Below are positions 31,676 to 41,088 of a stretch of DNA of 64,000 nucleotides, piece after piece. Both the position numbers and the translations under genes were made by a program. The DNA is taken from contig NZ_BNEA01000015.1 of NCBI RefSeq assembly GCF_016860525.1, positions 2,418,001 through 2,482,000 of the forward strand, given 5' to 3'. The DNA is from Streptomyces rubradiris (lineage in GTDB: Bacteria; Actinomycetota; Actinomycetes; Streptomycetales; Streptomycetaceae). The notes beneath the pieces are model-generated. The model was given only the letters and a program-made list of their open reading frames with translations. It was not told where the DNA came from and did not search any database. Numbering within the stretch: the first letter of the stretch is position 1; each line of letters begins with the position of its first letter.

Positions 31676-33868
31676 TCACCCCTTTTCCAGGTACTGCTCC
31701 CGCTCGTCGTCCAGCAGGGCGTCCAAGGCCGTGCGCAGGCCCGGGAGGCGCTCCAGTTCCGGGTCGGCCGCCACGACCGCCGCCGCCTCCGCCCTCGCCT
31801 CCGCGATGACCTCCTCGTCCTCGATGACCGCAAGGACCCGCAGGCTGGAGCGGGCGCCGGACTGGGCCTGGCCCAGGACGTCGCCCTCGCGGCGCTGTTC
31901 GAGGTCGATGCGGGACAGCTCGAAGCCGTCGAGGGTGGCGGCGACCGCGTTCAGCCGCTGGCGGGCCGGGCTCGCCTCGGGCATCTCGGTGACCAGCAGG
32001 CACAGGCCGGGGGCGGAGCCGCGGCCGACCCGGCCGCGCAGCTGGTGGAGCTGGGAGACGCCGAAGCGGTCGGCGTCCATGATGACCATGGCCGTGGCGT
32101 TCGGGACGTTGACGCCGACCTCGATGACGGTGGTGGCCACCAGGACGTCGGTCTCGCCGGCCGCGAAGCGGCGCATCACGGCGTCCTTGTCGTCCGGGTG
32201 CATACGCCCGTGCAGGACCTCCACCTTGAGGCCCTTCAGGGGGCCGCGGCCGAGCTGCTCGGCCACGTCGAGCACGGCCAGCGGGGGCCGCTTCTCCTCG
32301 CCCTCGGCGGGCTCCTTGCCGGCCTTCTTCGGGTCGTCCTCCTCGTCGCCGATGCGCGGACAGACCACGTACGCCTGGTGGCCGGCCTCGGCCTCCTCGC
32401 GGACCCGCTCCCAGGCGCGGGCGAGGAAGTGCGGCTTGTCGGCGGCCGGGACGACATGGCTGGCGATCGGGGAACGGCCGGCCGGGAGCTGGTCCAGCAC
32501 CGAGGTCTCCAGGTCGCCGAAGACCGTCATGGCGACCGTGCGCGGGATGGGGGTGGCCGTCATGACGAGCAGGTGCGGGGGCTGTTTGCCCTTGCCGCGC
32601 AGGGCGTCGCGCTGCTCCACGCCGAAGCGGTGCTGCTCGTCCACCACCACCAGGCCGAGGTCGTGGAACTGCACCTTGTCCTCGATCAGGGCGTGGGTGC
32701 CGATGACGATGCCGGCCTCGCCGGTGGCGAGGTCGAGCAGGGCGCGGCGGCGGGCCGCCGTGCCCATCGAGCCGGTGAGCAGCACCACTTTGGTGGCGTT
32801 TTCGGCGCCGCCGAGCATTCCCCCTTCGGCCAGTTCGCCCATCATCTCGGTGACGGAGCGGTGGTGCTGCTGGGCGAGCACCTCGGTGGGCGCGAGCATG
32901 GCCGCCTGCCCGCCCGCGTCGACGACGGCGAGCATGGCGCGCAGGGCCACCAATGTCTTTCCCGAGCCGACCTCGCCCTGGAGCAGGCGGTGCATGGGGT
33001 GGGGGGTGGCGAGGTCGTCGAAGATCTCGCGGGAGACCTTGCGCTGGCCCTCGGTGAGGGTGAAGGGCAGGCGGTCGTCGAAGGCCGCGAGGAGGCCGTC
33101 CGGACCGGCGACGCGGGGCACGGCGGGCAGGTGGGTCTCGGCGTGCCGGCGGCGGGCCAGGGCGACCTGGAGGACGAATGCCTCGTCCCACTTCAGGCGG
33201 GCGCGGGCGTCGGCGATGTCGGCCTTGGTGTGCGGCCGGTGGATCTTGAGCAGGGCCTCGGGGAGCGGGAGCAGGCCGCGGCCGGCCCGCAGGGAGTCGG
33301 GGAGCGGGTCGAGGGCCTCCTGGGCGCTGGGCAGCACCGTCTGGACCGCCTTGCCGATCTTCCAGGACTCCAGTTTGGCGGTCGCGGGGTAGATCGGGAT
33401 CAGGGCGCCGGCCCAGGACTCGACGGCCTCGTCACCGTCGCCACGCAGCAACTCGTAGGCCGGATGGGCGAGCTGGAGGCGGCGGTTGAAGACGGAGACC
33501 TTGCCGGCGAACATCGCGCGGGTGCCCGGCAGCAGTTCCTTGTGGGGCTTGTGCACGCCGTTGCCGAAGAAGACGAGCTGGAGCCGGCCGCTGCCGTCCG
33601 TGATCGTGACTTCCAGGCGCTGGCCCTTGCCCCGGGGGGCCTTGGCCGAGGCGAAGCTGTGCAGCCGGGCGTCGGCGACCTGGGCGACCACCGTGACGTG
33701 CTCGTCCATGGGGAGGTCGGCGAGATGGGTGAGCTGGCCGCGCTCCTCGTATCTGCGCGGGTAGTGGTGCAGCAGATCGCCGACGGTGTGCAGGCCGAGG
33801 TGCTCGGCCATCACCTTCGCGGTGGCGGGGCCGAGCACCTTCTTGAGCGGTTCTTCCAGTGCGGGCAC
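31676..33868 (-). CDS. recG: ATP-dependent DNA helicase RecG
   Basis: Branch-migrating helicase that rescues stalled replication forks. The N-terminal wedge/OB domain contains GDLLHHYPRRYEERG. Helicase motif I is GEVGSGKTLVALRAM, the Walker B box is VVVDEQHRFG, and motif VI-like HQLRGRVGRG lies near the C-terminus. I start at GTG 33868 (VPALEEPLKK, 730 residues), the usual N-terminus of the family; an in-frame TTG at 33898 would add ten residues. No good ribosome binding site is present for either, so the start is uncertain. Confidence 0.93.
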   Translation of the reverse strand: MPALEEPLKKVLGPATAKVMAEHLGLHTVGDLLHHYPRRYEERGQLTHLADLPMDEHVTVVAQVADARLHSFASAKAPRGKGQRLEVTITDGSGRLQLVFFGNGVHKPHKELLPGTRAMFAGKVSVFNRRLQLAHPAYELLRGDGDEAVESWAGALIPIYPATAKLESWKIGKAVQTVLPSAQEALDPLPDSLRAGRGLLPLPEALLKIHRPHTKADIADARARLKWDEAFVLQVALARRRHAETHLPAVPRVAGPDGLLAAFDDRLPFTLTEGQRKVSREIFDDLATPHPMHRLLQGEVGSGKTLVALRAMLAVVDAGGQAAMLAPTEVLAQQHHRSVTEMMGELAEGGMLGGAENATKVVLLTGSMGTAARRRALLDLATGEAGIVIGTHALIEDKVQFHDLGLVVVDEQHRFGVEQRDALRGKGKQPPHLLVMTATPIPRTVAMTVFGDLETSVLDQLPAGRSPIASHVVPAADKPHFLARAWERVREEAEAGHQAYVVCPRIGDEEDDPKKAGKEPAEGEEKRPPLAVLDVAEQLGRGPLKGLKVEVLHGRMHPDDKDAVMRRFAAGETDVLVATTVIEVGVNVPNATAMVIMDADRFGVSQLHQLRGRVGRGSAPGLCLLVTEMPEASPARQRLNAVAATLDGFELSRIDLEQRREGDVLGQAQSGARSSLRVLAVIEDEEVIAEARAEAAAVVAADPELERLPGLRTALDALLDDEREQYLEKG

Positions 33869-34070
33869 GTCATCAATTGCACACCACGGCACTGACAATG
33901 CCGTAGACCACGCCCCGCGCCACCCGGCCGGGATGTCGTAAACATCAGGGAAACTCCTGGTCAGGCGCGCTGCCGGGGCCTAGGATGGCGCGCTCAAGGC
34001 CATCCTTCGCGGTCACCGCCCCGCCGGGACCGCCCGACCCAGCGCCGCCCCGCAGGCCCCTCGCGGCGCA

Positions 34071-34481
34071 GTGACGATGGATTCCCACAGCCCACAGGCA
34101 TCCCAAGCACCCCAGCCGCCCCGCGGACCCCGGCCGAACGCCGTGGGCGCCGCCATCGCCCGGCGGGCCGCCGGGCCGGACGCCCCGGCCCGGGTGCGGC
34201 CGTGCGCGGCCGGGGAGCGCGCCGACGGCCTGCGGGCGGGCATCCTGGACTCACCGCGCGGCAGCGCCCCGCGCGCGTCCGGTACTGAACCGGCTGAACC
34301 CGCTGGTACGCAAAATCGGTTCGCCCGGCGGCCCGGAGCCGATCGGCACCGGGACCGGGGCGCTGTACGGGCAGGCACCGCCGAGGGCGCGGCGCCCGCT
34401 GCGGCCGGCCCGGCGCTGCCCGGCCGGGCGTTCATCGGGCTGCTCGCACGGGCGACCCACGGGGAGGGGGACGGACGATGA
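34071..34481 (+). CDS. Uncertain ORF before the TPR gene, possibly frameshifted
   Basis: 136 codons whose stop overlaps the ATG of the next gene (ATGA). Third-position G/C is coding-like for roughly the first 70 codons, drops between about 34284 and 34390, then returns. In that interval another frame reads better (LNPLVRKIGSPGGPEPIGTG). This looks like a small gene with two compensating frameshifts, or a sequence or assembly problem. No domain was recognised. The intergenic stretch 33869-34070 has nothing else I can name. Confidence 0.35.
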   Translation: MTMDSHSPQASQAPQPPRGPRPNAVGAAIARRAAGPDAPARVRPCAAGERADGLRAGILDSPRGSAPRASGTEPAEPAGTQNRFARRPGADRHRDRGAVRAGTAEGAAPAAAGPALPGRAFIGLLARATHGEGDGR

Positions 34482-37400
34482 GTGAGATCACGGACATCGA
34501 CGCGCTGCGTCAGGCGCTGGCGGAGAACGCCGGTCAGCCGGAGGGTCCGGCCCGCAACGCGCGCGCGGAGGAGCTGCTCGCCGAGGCGGAGCGGCTGGAC
34601 GTCCCGCTCGCCGTGATCGAGGCGCTCGGACACCAGCTGAAGGTCTGCAACCACAGCTCCGAGAAGGACAAGATGTTCGTCCCGTTCGCGCGGCTGCTGC
34701 GCATGTGGGACGAACGGCCCGAGGACTTCGACGAGCACGAGACGCACTCGCTGCACTGGGCCTTCAAGTGGATGTCGGCGGGCATGCTGGACCAGCCGCA
34801 CATCCCGCTCGCCTCGATCGAGAAGTGGCTCGGCGAGATGGAGCGCCGCTACCGGCTCGCCGGGCACTCGGAGCGGGCCGTGCGCGGCGCCGAGTTCGGC
34901 GTGGCCGCGCACATCGGTGACATCCCGCGCGCACGGCGGGCGTACGCCGCGTGGCTGGCCGCCGACCGGGACCGGATGGCCGACTGCCCCGCCTGCGAGC
35001 TGCACGCGCAGGGCGTCTGGCAGGTCCGGTGCGGCCGGGACGCCGAGGCGCTGCGGCTGTGGCGGCCGGTGCTGGAGGGCGAGTTCGCCTGCGCGCACGA
35101 GCCGCACTCCGTGCTGGCCTCCTCGCTGGCCCCGCTGCTGCGGCTCGGCCGGGTGGACGAGGCCCGGGCCCACCATCTGCGCGGTTTCCGGCTGGTGCGC
35201 CCGATGGAGAGCATGCGTGGCGCGTACGCCGACCACGTCGAGTTCTGCGCGCTGAGCGGGAACGAGGCGCGCGGCCTGGAGCTGCTGGCCGGGCGGCCGG
35301 CGTACTTCACCGACAGCGGGCATCCGCGCAGCAGGCTCGACTTCCTGGCCGTGGTGGCGCTGCTGATGGACCGGCTGACCGAGCGGGGGCTGGGCGGGCA
35401 GCGGGTGCCGGGGCCGGCCGGGCGGAGCTGGACCGCGCGGGAACTCGCCGCGCACGCGCGCGTGGAGGCGACGGAGCTCGCCGCGCGGTTCGACCGCCGC
35501 AACGGCACGTTCGCCGTCGGCGACCGGGTCCGGGCCCGGATGGACCAGCGCCCGCTGGTGGACCGGCTGCCGCTGGGCGTGCGCACGGTACGGCCCGCCG
35601 TGGCGCCACCGGCCGCGCCCCCGGCGCCCGAGGCCACCGAGGAGCCCTCGCTGCCCGCGCTGCTCGCCGAGGCGCGGCGGCAGTCGGGGACCCTGCGCCC
35701 GCACGCGCTCCGGGCGTGGGCGGCGGTCGCCCGGGCCGCCCGGGACGCCGAGCTGGAGCCGCGTGACCGCGCGGAGATCGCCGACCACGAGGCGATGGCC
35801 CGCGGCCCCGAGGGGCTCCCCCTCTTCGAGCGCGCGGCACGGCTGTACGCGGAGGCGGGGGACCCCGGGGAGGCCCTGGCGGCACGCGCGCGTGCGGCGT
35901 ACGTCCGCGCCCTCGCGGGTGAGGTCGAGCCGGCCCTGACCACGGTGACCCGGCTGTACGACGAGGTACTCGCCCTGTACGCCGACGAGCGCACGGGAGT
36001 ACGGCAGACGGCGTCGGTGGCGATGAGCCGGGCCCGCGTCCTGATGCGCCGGGTCCACGCGGCGGCCGAGGGGGGCACCGGGGGCTTGGACCTCGGGGAC
36101 GCGGGGGGTGCCTGGGATGACGGGGGCACCGGAGGCCCCCGGGACGCCGAGGGTGCCGGGGCCGCCGAGGGTGCAGGGACCGCCGAGGGTGCCGAGGGGA
36201 ACACCGGCGGGCCCGCCCTGGGCGCCGTGGAGACCGGCGCGGACGGCGGGCAGGGAGCGGCGGGTGCCCGGGGGCCGGGCGTGGACGGCAGGCAGAAAGC
36301 CGCGAGCGCCCGGACGCCCGGGACGGACGGCGGGCAGGACACCGCAGACGCCCGGACCCCCGGCACGGACGGCGGGCAGGACACCGCAGACGCCCGGACC
36401 CCCGGCACGGACGGCGGGCAGGACACCGCAGACGCCCGGACCCCCGGCACGGACCACGGGCAGGACACCGCAGACGCCCGGACCCCCGCCACGGACCACG
36501 GGCAACACACCGCAGACGCCCGGACCCCCGGCACGGACCACGGGCAGGAGGCGGCGGAAGCCTGGATGCCCGGTGACGGTGCGGAGGGCGGGGCCGGCCC
36601 GTGGACGGGCGGTGCGGACGGTCGTGGCGCCGGCGCCGGTGTCCGTCGGCCCCGTACGGACCTCGCGCCGGCGGTCGCCGGTGCCGAGGCGGCCGTGCGG
36701 GAGGTGCTGGCCCTCGTCGAGGGGCACGACGACGGCGATGTACGGCTGGCGGCGCGGGCCGCCGAGGCGCGGGGGATGCTCGCCGAGCTGGCCGGGATGA
36801 CCGGGGACGCGCGGCGGGCGGCGGAGCTGTTCCGGCGGTCCGCCGACGAGTACGTGGCCGCCGGGCTGCCGTGGTTCGCCGTGGAGTACGAGGTCCAGGT
36901 CGCCGCCCTCGCCCACCAGGCCGGTGACCTCACCGGGGCCGAACGCGCGCTGCGGGCGGCGCTGGAGCACGGCGGCCCGTACGTGGAGCCGGTCGGGCGG
37001 GCCCAGCTGCACCTCCAGCTCGCCGAGGTGCTCGGCGCCCTGGACGCGCCCGCCGAGGCCGCCGGGCACGCGCTGGAGTCCGCTTACTGGGCCGACGAGG
37101 CGGGCGAGGGCGCCACCCTGGGCGCCTGGGCCCGGCAGCAGCTGGGCGGGTTCCTGCTGCGCCGGGGCCGGTACGCCGAGGCCGCCGAGGTGCTTCGGTC
37201 CGCGCTGGCCGACCTGAGCCCCGGCACGCACGGCGACGAGGCGGTGGTCCAGGCCCGCTGGTGGCTCGGGGACTGCCTGGGCGAGCTGGGCGAGCACCGG
37301 GCCGCCGCCGAGGAGTGGCTCGGGGCCGCCGGGCTGGCCCGGCACTGGCCCGATCAGCAGGACCACGCGACGCTCGCGCACCTCGCCGCCGAGTCGCTGG

Positions 37401-38014
37401 GCAGCGCCGGGCTCGCGGCGGAGGCGGACCGGGCCTACGCGCGCGCGGGCGAGCTGTGGCGCGCGCTCGGCAACGCCCCGTTCCTGGTCCGCTCGCTGCG
37501 CGCCCGCGCCTGGCTGGCGCTGGGCGGGGAGGCCGGGGCGGCACCGGCCCGGGCGCTGATGACGGAGGCGGTGCGCGAGTGCGAGACGGCGCTGGCGGCG
37601 GCCCGGGGCGCGGACCGGACGGAGCTGGCCGCGGAACTCGGCGGCACCTACCGGCAGTTCGCCGAGCTGCTGGCCCGCTCGGCGTCCGAGGAGGCCGAGG
37701 ACGCGGCGATCCGGGCCGCGTTCGAGGCGGCGCTGGAGCAGATGACCCGGGCCGTGGCGGTGTTCACCACGCTCGGTGCCGCCGGGCTGCACGGCCGTAC
37801 CGGCGCCGAACTGGGCGCGGGCTGGCTGGAGGCCGACCTCGGCCGTCCACAGCGGGCGGAGGCCCGCGCGCGTGCGGTGCTCGCGGTCTACGAGGGCGCC
37901 GACGACGGGGACGAGACGGTCCGGGAACGGCGTGCGGAGGCGGCCCAGATGCTCCAGGCGGCACGGGAGGGACAGGAAGGACAGGCAGGACGCCAGGGAC
38001 CGGTCACGGATTGA
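34478..38014 (+). CDS. Large helical-repeat (TPR-type) protein with a tandem 14-residue repeat
   Basis: 1178 residues, almost entirely alpha-helical with TPR-like Ala/Leu repeats on both sides of a low-complexity centre. Sections such as PGEALAARARAAYVRALAGEVEPAL and AGLAAEADRAYARAGELWRALG are typical TPR helices. The centre (about residues 598-695) is a series of 14-residue repeats, RTPGTDGGQDTADA and variants. No enzymatic motif or membrane segment is seen, suggesting a scaffold. The gene lies between recG and a DAK2-domain gene, which are neighbours in mycobacteria as I recall. ATG start with GGAGGGGGAC upstream. Confidence 0.75.
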   Translation: MSEITDIDALRQALAENAGQPEGPARNARAEELLAEAERLDVPLAVIEALGHQLKVCNHSSEKDKMFVPFARLLRMWDERPEDFDEHETHSLHWAFKWMSAGMLDQPHIPLASIEKWLGEMERRYRLAGHSERAVRGAEFGVAAHIGDIPRARRAYAAWLAADRDRMADCPACELHAQGVWQVRCGRDAEALRLWRPVLEGEFACAHEPHSVLASSLAPLLRLGRVDEARAHHLRGFRLVRPMESMRGAYADHVEFCALSGNEARGLELLAGRPAYFTDSGHPRSRLDFLAVVALLMDRLTERGLGGQRVPGPAGRSWTARELAAHARVEATELAARFDRRNGTFAVGDRVRARMDQRPLVDRLPLGVRTVRPAVAPPAAPPAPEATEEPSLPALLAEARRQSGTLRPHALRAWAAVARAARDAELEPRDRAEIADHEAMARGPEGLPLFERAARLYAEAGDPGEALAARARAAYVRALAGEVEPALTTVTRLYDEVLALYADERTGVRQTASVAMSRARVLMRRVHAAAEGGTGGLDLGDAGGAWDDGGTGGPRDAEGAGAAEGAGTAEGAEGNTGGPALGAVETGADGGQGAAGARGPGVDGRQKAASARTPGTDGGQDTADARTPGTDGGQDTADARTPGTDGGQDTADARTPGTDHGQDTADARTPATDHGQHTADARTPGTDHGQEAAEAWMPGDGAEGGAGPWTGGADGRGAGAGVRRPRTDLAPAVAGAEAAVREVLALVEGHDDGDVRLAARAAEARGMLAELAGMTGDARRAAELFRRSADEYVAAGLPWFAVEYEVQVAALAHQAGDLTGAERALRAALEHGGPYVEPVGRAQLHLQLAEVLGALDAPAEAAGHALESAYWADEAGEGATLGAWARQQLGGFLLRRGRYAEAAEVLRSALADLSPGTHGDEAVVQARWWLGDCLGELGEHRAAAEEWLGAAGLARHWPDQQDHATLAHLAAESLGSAGLAAEADRAYARAGELWRALGNAPFLVRSLRARAWLALGGEAGAAPARALMTEAVRECETALAAARGADRTELAAELGGTYRQFAELLARSASEEAEDAAIRAAFEAALEQMTRAVAVFTTLGAAGLHGRTGAELGAGWLEADLGRPQRAEARARAVLAVYEGADDGDETVRERRAEAAQMLQAAREGQEGQAGRQGPVTD
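36269..36562 (+). repeat. Tandem 42-bp coding repeats (minisatellite)
   Basis: Six good copies of a 42-base unit begin at 36311, 36353, 36395, 36437, 36479 and 36521, preceded by one degenerate copy at 36269. They keep frame (14 codons each), and the last copies drift (GTDHGQEAAEA). Copies 2 and 3 are nearly identical, so slippage is likely recent. Confidence 0.85.
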
Positions 38015-38058
38015 GCCGCACCACCCGCTCCGCGCCGACGGCCACCGCTCGCTCCGCG

Positions 38059-39849
38059 TCACTCCACGCCGATGAGCAGCAGCGCCCCCTGCCGGCCGCC
38101 GCGGTACACCACCGTGTCCACGGCCAGGTAGGACTCCCGTACCCGCGCCTCCAGGTGCGCGGCGACGGTTTCCGGGGCCTCGTCGCCGACGACCAGGGTG
38201 ACCAGTTCGCCGCCGGACTGGAGCATGCGGTCCAGGACGGTGCGGGCGGTGGCGGTGACGTCCGTGCCGATCACCGCGACGTCGCCGTCGATGAGGCCGA
38301 GCACGTCCCCGGCCTGGCAGATCCCGGCCGTGGTCCAGGACTGGCGCTCGGCGACGACGACCTCGGCGTACCGGGTGGCGCCCGCCGCCGCGGTCATCTG
38401 GACCACGTCCTCGTCGAACCGGCGCCGCGGCTCGTGCACGGCGAGCGCGGCGATGCCCTGGACCGCCGAGCGGGTCGGGATCAGGGCCACCCGGATGCCC
38501 TCGGTACGGGCCTGCTCGGCCGCGGCGCCGGCCGTGTGGCGCAGCTCGGCGTCGTTGGGCAGCAGGACGACCTCGTGCGCGTGGGCCCGCCGCAGCGCCT
38601 GCACCAGCTCCCCGCTGGCGGGCGGCTCCCCGGGGCGCGCGAGGACGGTGGTCGCGCCGGCCTCGCCGTACAGCCCGGCCAGCCCCTCGCCGGGCACGAC
38701 GGCGACGACGGCCCGCTGGGCGGGTGCGCCGGACGGGCGTTCCCGGCCGGGGTGCGGCTCGCCGTGCCCGAAGTGCGTGATCCGGATCCGGTAGGGCCGC
38801 CCGGCCTCGACGCCGGCCTCCACGGCGGCGCCGGCGTCGTCGACGTGCACATGGACGTTCCACAGTCCGTCGCCGCCGACCACGACCAGGGAGTCCCCGA
38901 GGGCGTCGAGCCGCGCGCGCAGCCGGGCCACGGCCGCGTCGTCGGCCTCCAGCAGGTAGATCACCTCGAAGGCGGGCCCCCCGGCCTCGCCCCGGTCGTC
39001 CCCGGACTCCCCCTGGCAGGCCGGTTCCGTGCCGCGGCCGGCGGGTCCGGCGCCGGAAACGCTCCCCGCACTGCCCGCGGGCTCCCGTACCGCCTCCCCG
39101 GTGACCGCCTCCACCAGCGCCCCCAGCACCGTCACCAGGCCCCGGCCGCCCGCGTCGACCACCCCGGCCCGCCGCAGCACGCCCAGCTGTTCCGGGGTCG
39201 CCGCGAGAGCCGCCCGCGCGCCCTCGTAGGCGGCGCGCGCGACCGTCCGGCAGTCGTCCCCGGCCTCCTCGGCGGCGTCGGCGGCGGCCGAGGCGACCGT
39301 CAGCACCGTGCCCTCGACGGGGTGCGCCACGGCCTGCCGGGCGGAGTCGGCGGCCCGGCGCAGGGCCAGCCGCAGCGCCGGGCCGTCGGCGCGGGCGGCG
39401 GCGGAGGTCTCACCGGCACCGGCGAGCACCTGGGCCATGCCCCGCAGCAGCTGCGCCAGGATCGTGCCGGAGTTGCCCCGGGCCCCGATCAGCGCGCCGT
39501 GGGCCATCGCGCGGGCCGCGTCGCCGAGGGACGGCTCCGCGCGGCCGGTCTCGTACCCGGCGAACACCGCCTCCACGGCCGTGGCCGCCGACTCCAGGGT
39601 GAGGTACAGATTGGTCCCGGTGTCGCCGTCGGCCACCGGGTAGACGTTGATCGCGTCGATCTCCTCCCGGGCCCGGCCCAGCGCCCGCAGCGCCAGGGAA
39701 CACCAGGTACGCACCGCGAGAGCATCGAAGAATGTCTGCGGCACCTGCGCCACCTGCGCCTCCCTGACCCGGCCGTACGTCGGACGCAGCGTAGACCCCG
39801 GAGGGGTGTCCTCCGGAAGCGGGCCGGGAGCGGGGGCCTGATCAGCCAT
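38059..39849 (-). CDS. DAK2-domain (dihydroxyacetone kinase-like) protein
   Basis: 596-residue protein of the DhaL/FakA-like family. The N-terminal DhaL domain contains INVYPVADGDTGTN (67-80), the nucleotide and Mg binding loop, and ALIGARGNSG (120-128), with a middle DegV-independent domain and a C-terminal DUF1949-like region. In Firmicutes the homologue FakA phosphorylates fatty acids with FakB partners; no FakB is in this window, so the substrate is unknown. It is divergent from rpmB and near recG, as in mycobacteria. ATG start. Confidence 0.88.
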   Translation of the reverse strand: MADQAPAPGPLPEDTPPGSTLRPTYGRVREAQVAQVPQTFFDALAVRTWCSLALRALGRAREEIDAINVYPVADGDTGTNLYLTLESAATAVEAVFAGYETGRAEPSLGDAARAMAHGALIGARGNSGTILAQLLRGMAQVLAGAGETSAAARADGPALRLALRRAADSARQAVAHPVEGTVLTVASAAADAAEEAGDDCRTVARAAYEGARAALAATPEQLGVLRRAGVVDAGGRGLVTVLGALVEAVTGEAVREPAGSAGSVSGAGPAGRGTEPACQGESGDDRGEAGGPAFEVIYLLEADDAAVARLRARLDALGDSLVVVGGDGLWNVHVHVDDAGAAVEAGVEAGRPYRIRITHFGHGEPHPGRERPSGAPAQRAVVAVVPGEGLAGLYGEAGATTVLARPGEPPASGELVQALRRAHAHEVVLLPNDAELRHTAGAAAEQARTEGIRVALIPTRSAVQGIAALAVHEPRRRFDEDVVQMTAAAGATRYAEVVVAERQSWTTAGICQAGDVLGLIDGDVAVIGTDVTATARTVLDRMLQSGGELVTLVVGDEAPETVAAHLEARVRESYLAVDTVVYRGGRQGALLLIGVE

Positions 39850-39941
39850 GGTAGTTTCGTTGTACTGGCGCAGCCGTTGTATGCTGCTCCGGTTGCCCGA
39901 TCCCGATCGGGCCATTCCCCTGGCAACGCCACTCAGATCGC

Positions 39942-39976
39942 AGATCCTAGGATCTAGATCCCGGCATGCCGGGATC
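39942..39976. promoter_or_regulatory. Two adjacent perfect palindromes between the DAK2 gene and rpmB
   Basis: AGATCCTAGGATCT (39942-39955) is immediately followed by GATCCCGGCATGCCGGGATC (39957-39976), a perfect 20-base palindrome. They lie 35-70 bases before rpmB and 95-125 bases before the DAK2 start. Either an operator shared by divergent promoters or a hairpin in the rpmB leader is possible. TAGGAT, the Streptomyces -10 consensus, occurs on both strands inside the first palindrome. Confidence 0.55.
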
Positions 39977-40011
39977 AACCGTAAGTGCATCTGAAGTCTT
40001 TGGAGTGACCC

Positions 40012-40197
40012 GTGGCTGCCAACTGCGACGTCTGCGGCAAGGGGCCGGGCTTCGGCAACAACATCTCGCACTCGCACCGCCGTACGTCCCGCCGCTGGAA
40101 CCCGAACATCCAGCGTGTGCGTACCGTGGTCGGCGGGACGCCGAAGCGCGTGAACGCTTGCACCTCGTGCATCAAGGCCGGCAAGGTCTCGCGCTGA
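40012..40197 (+). CDS. rpmB: 50S ribosomal protein L28
   Basis: 61 residues starting at a GTG ([17 protein letters not shown]). Cysteines C6/C9 and C50/C53 form the zinc site, so this is the zinc-binding form. The start follows TTTGGAGTGACCC, with GGAG about eight bases upstream. It has its own terminator. Confidence 0.96.
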   Translation: MAANCDVCGKGPGFGNNISHSHRRTSRRWNPNIQRVRTVVGGTPKRVNACTSCIKAGKVSR

Positions 40198-40240
40198 CGC
40201 TACAGCTGAGCGCGCGGCCACTGCCTGGTTCGCTGCACGA

Positions 40241-40272
40241 AGCCGGTCCACCTCACGGTGGACCGGCTTTTT
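40241..40272 (+). terminator. Intrinsic terminator of rpmB
   Basis: Perfect 12-base stem AGCCGGTCCACC / GGTGGACCGGCT with a TCAC loop followed by five T. One of the few terminators here with a U-tract. Confidence 0.92.
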
Positions 40273-40302
40273 GCCGTACCCGCGCACTGCCCGTGTGCGA
40301 GC

Positions 40303-41088
40303 TCAACTCCTGAACCGCCACCCGTGATCCACCGGCCCGATCCCGGCGCCGAGGGCGAACCCGGCGGCGATCGCCCCGGTGACGTACTCCTTGGCCGCGG
40401 TGACCGCCTCCGGTACGGACTTCCCCAGGGCCAGCCCGCAGGCGATCGCGGAGGCGAGCGTGCAGCCGGTGCCGTGGGTGTGCCGGTTGTCGTGCCGGGG
40501 GGCGCGCAGCAGGTGCTCCTCCGAGCCGTCGGTGAGCAGGTCCACGGCGTCCCCGGACAGGTGCCCGCCCTTGATCAGCACCCAGCGCGGCCCGTGGGCC
40601 AGCACGGCGGCCGCGGCCCGGCGCAGATCCGTCTCGGACTCCACCCGTACCCCGGTGAGTTGCGCCACCTCGTCCAGGTTGGGCGTGGCCACGGTCGCCG
40701 CGGGCAGCAGCTTGGTGCGGACGGCGTCCAGCGCGGAGGCGGCGAGCAGCGGGTCGCCGTGCTTGGAGACGCCCACCGGGTCCACCACGGCCGGCGCGTC
40801 CGTGCCGGAGATCAGCTCGGCGACCGTCTCGACCAGTTCCGCGGAGGCCAGCATGCCGGTCTTCACGGCCTGGACGCCGATGTCGTCCACGACGCTGCGG
40901 TACTGGGCCCGGACCGCCGCCGCGGGCAGTTCCCAGGCGCCCTGGACGCCGAGCGAGTTCTGCGCGGTCACGGCGGTGAGCACGCTCATGCCGTGCACGC
41001 CGTGCGCCATCATCGTCTTCAGGTCGGCCTGGATCCCCGCCCCGCCGCCGGAGTCGGAGCCCGCCACCGTGAGCACCCTGGTGATCAT
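40303..41088 (-). CDS. thiD: Hydroxymethylpyrimidine (phosphate) kinase
   Basis: Ribokinase-like enzyme of 261 residues that phosphorylates HMP and HMP-P for thiamin synthesis. The N-terminal [17 protein letters not shown] and the C-terminal [14 protein letters not shown] (anion hole and catalytic Asp region) are diagnostic. ATG start overlaps the thiL stop (ATGA), so the two are coupled. Confidence 0.95.
   Translation of the reverse strand: MITRVLTVAGSDSGGGAGIQADLKTMMAHGVHGMSVLTAVTAQNSLGVQGAWELPAAAVRAQYRSVVDDIGVQAVKTGMLASAELVETVAELISGTDAPAVVDPVGVSKHGDPLLAASALDAVRTKLLPAATVATPNLDEVAQLTGVRVESETDLRRAAAAVLAHGPRWVLIKGGHLSGDAVDLLTDGSEEHLLRAPRHDNRHTHGTGCTLASAIACGLALGKSVPEAVTAAKEYVTGAIAAGFALGAGIGPVDHGWRFRS

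Noticed and set aside
36311..36562. Possible CRISPR array
   Set aside because: The 42-base units abut directly with no spacers and code in frame; it is a protein minisatellite.
34013..38863. A 1616-codon open frame on the minus strand
   Set aside because: It crosses the TPR gene and part of the DAK2 gene on other frames, with arginine-rich low-complexity translation and no domain.
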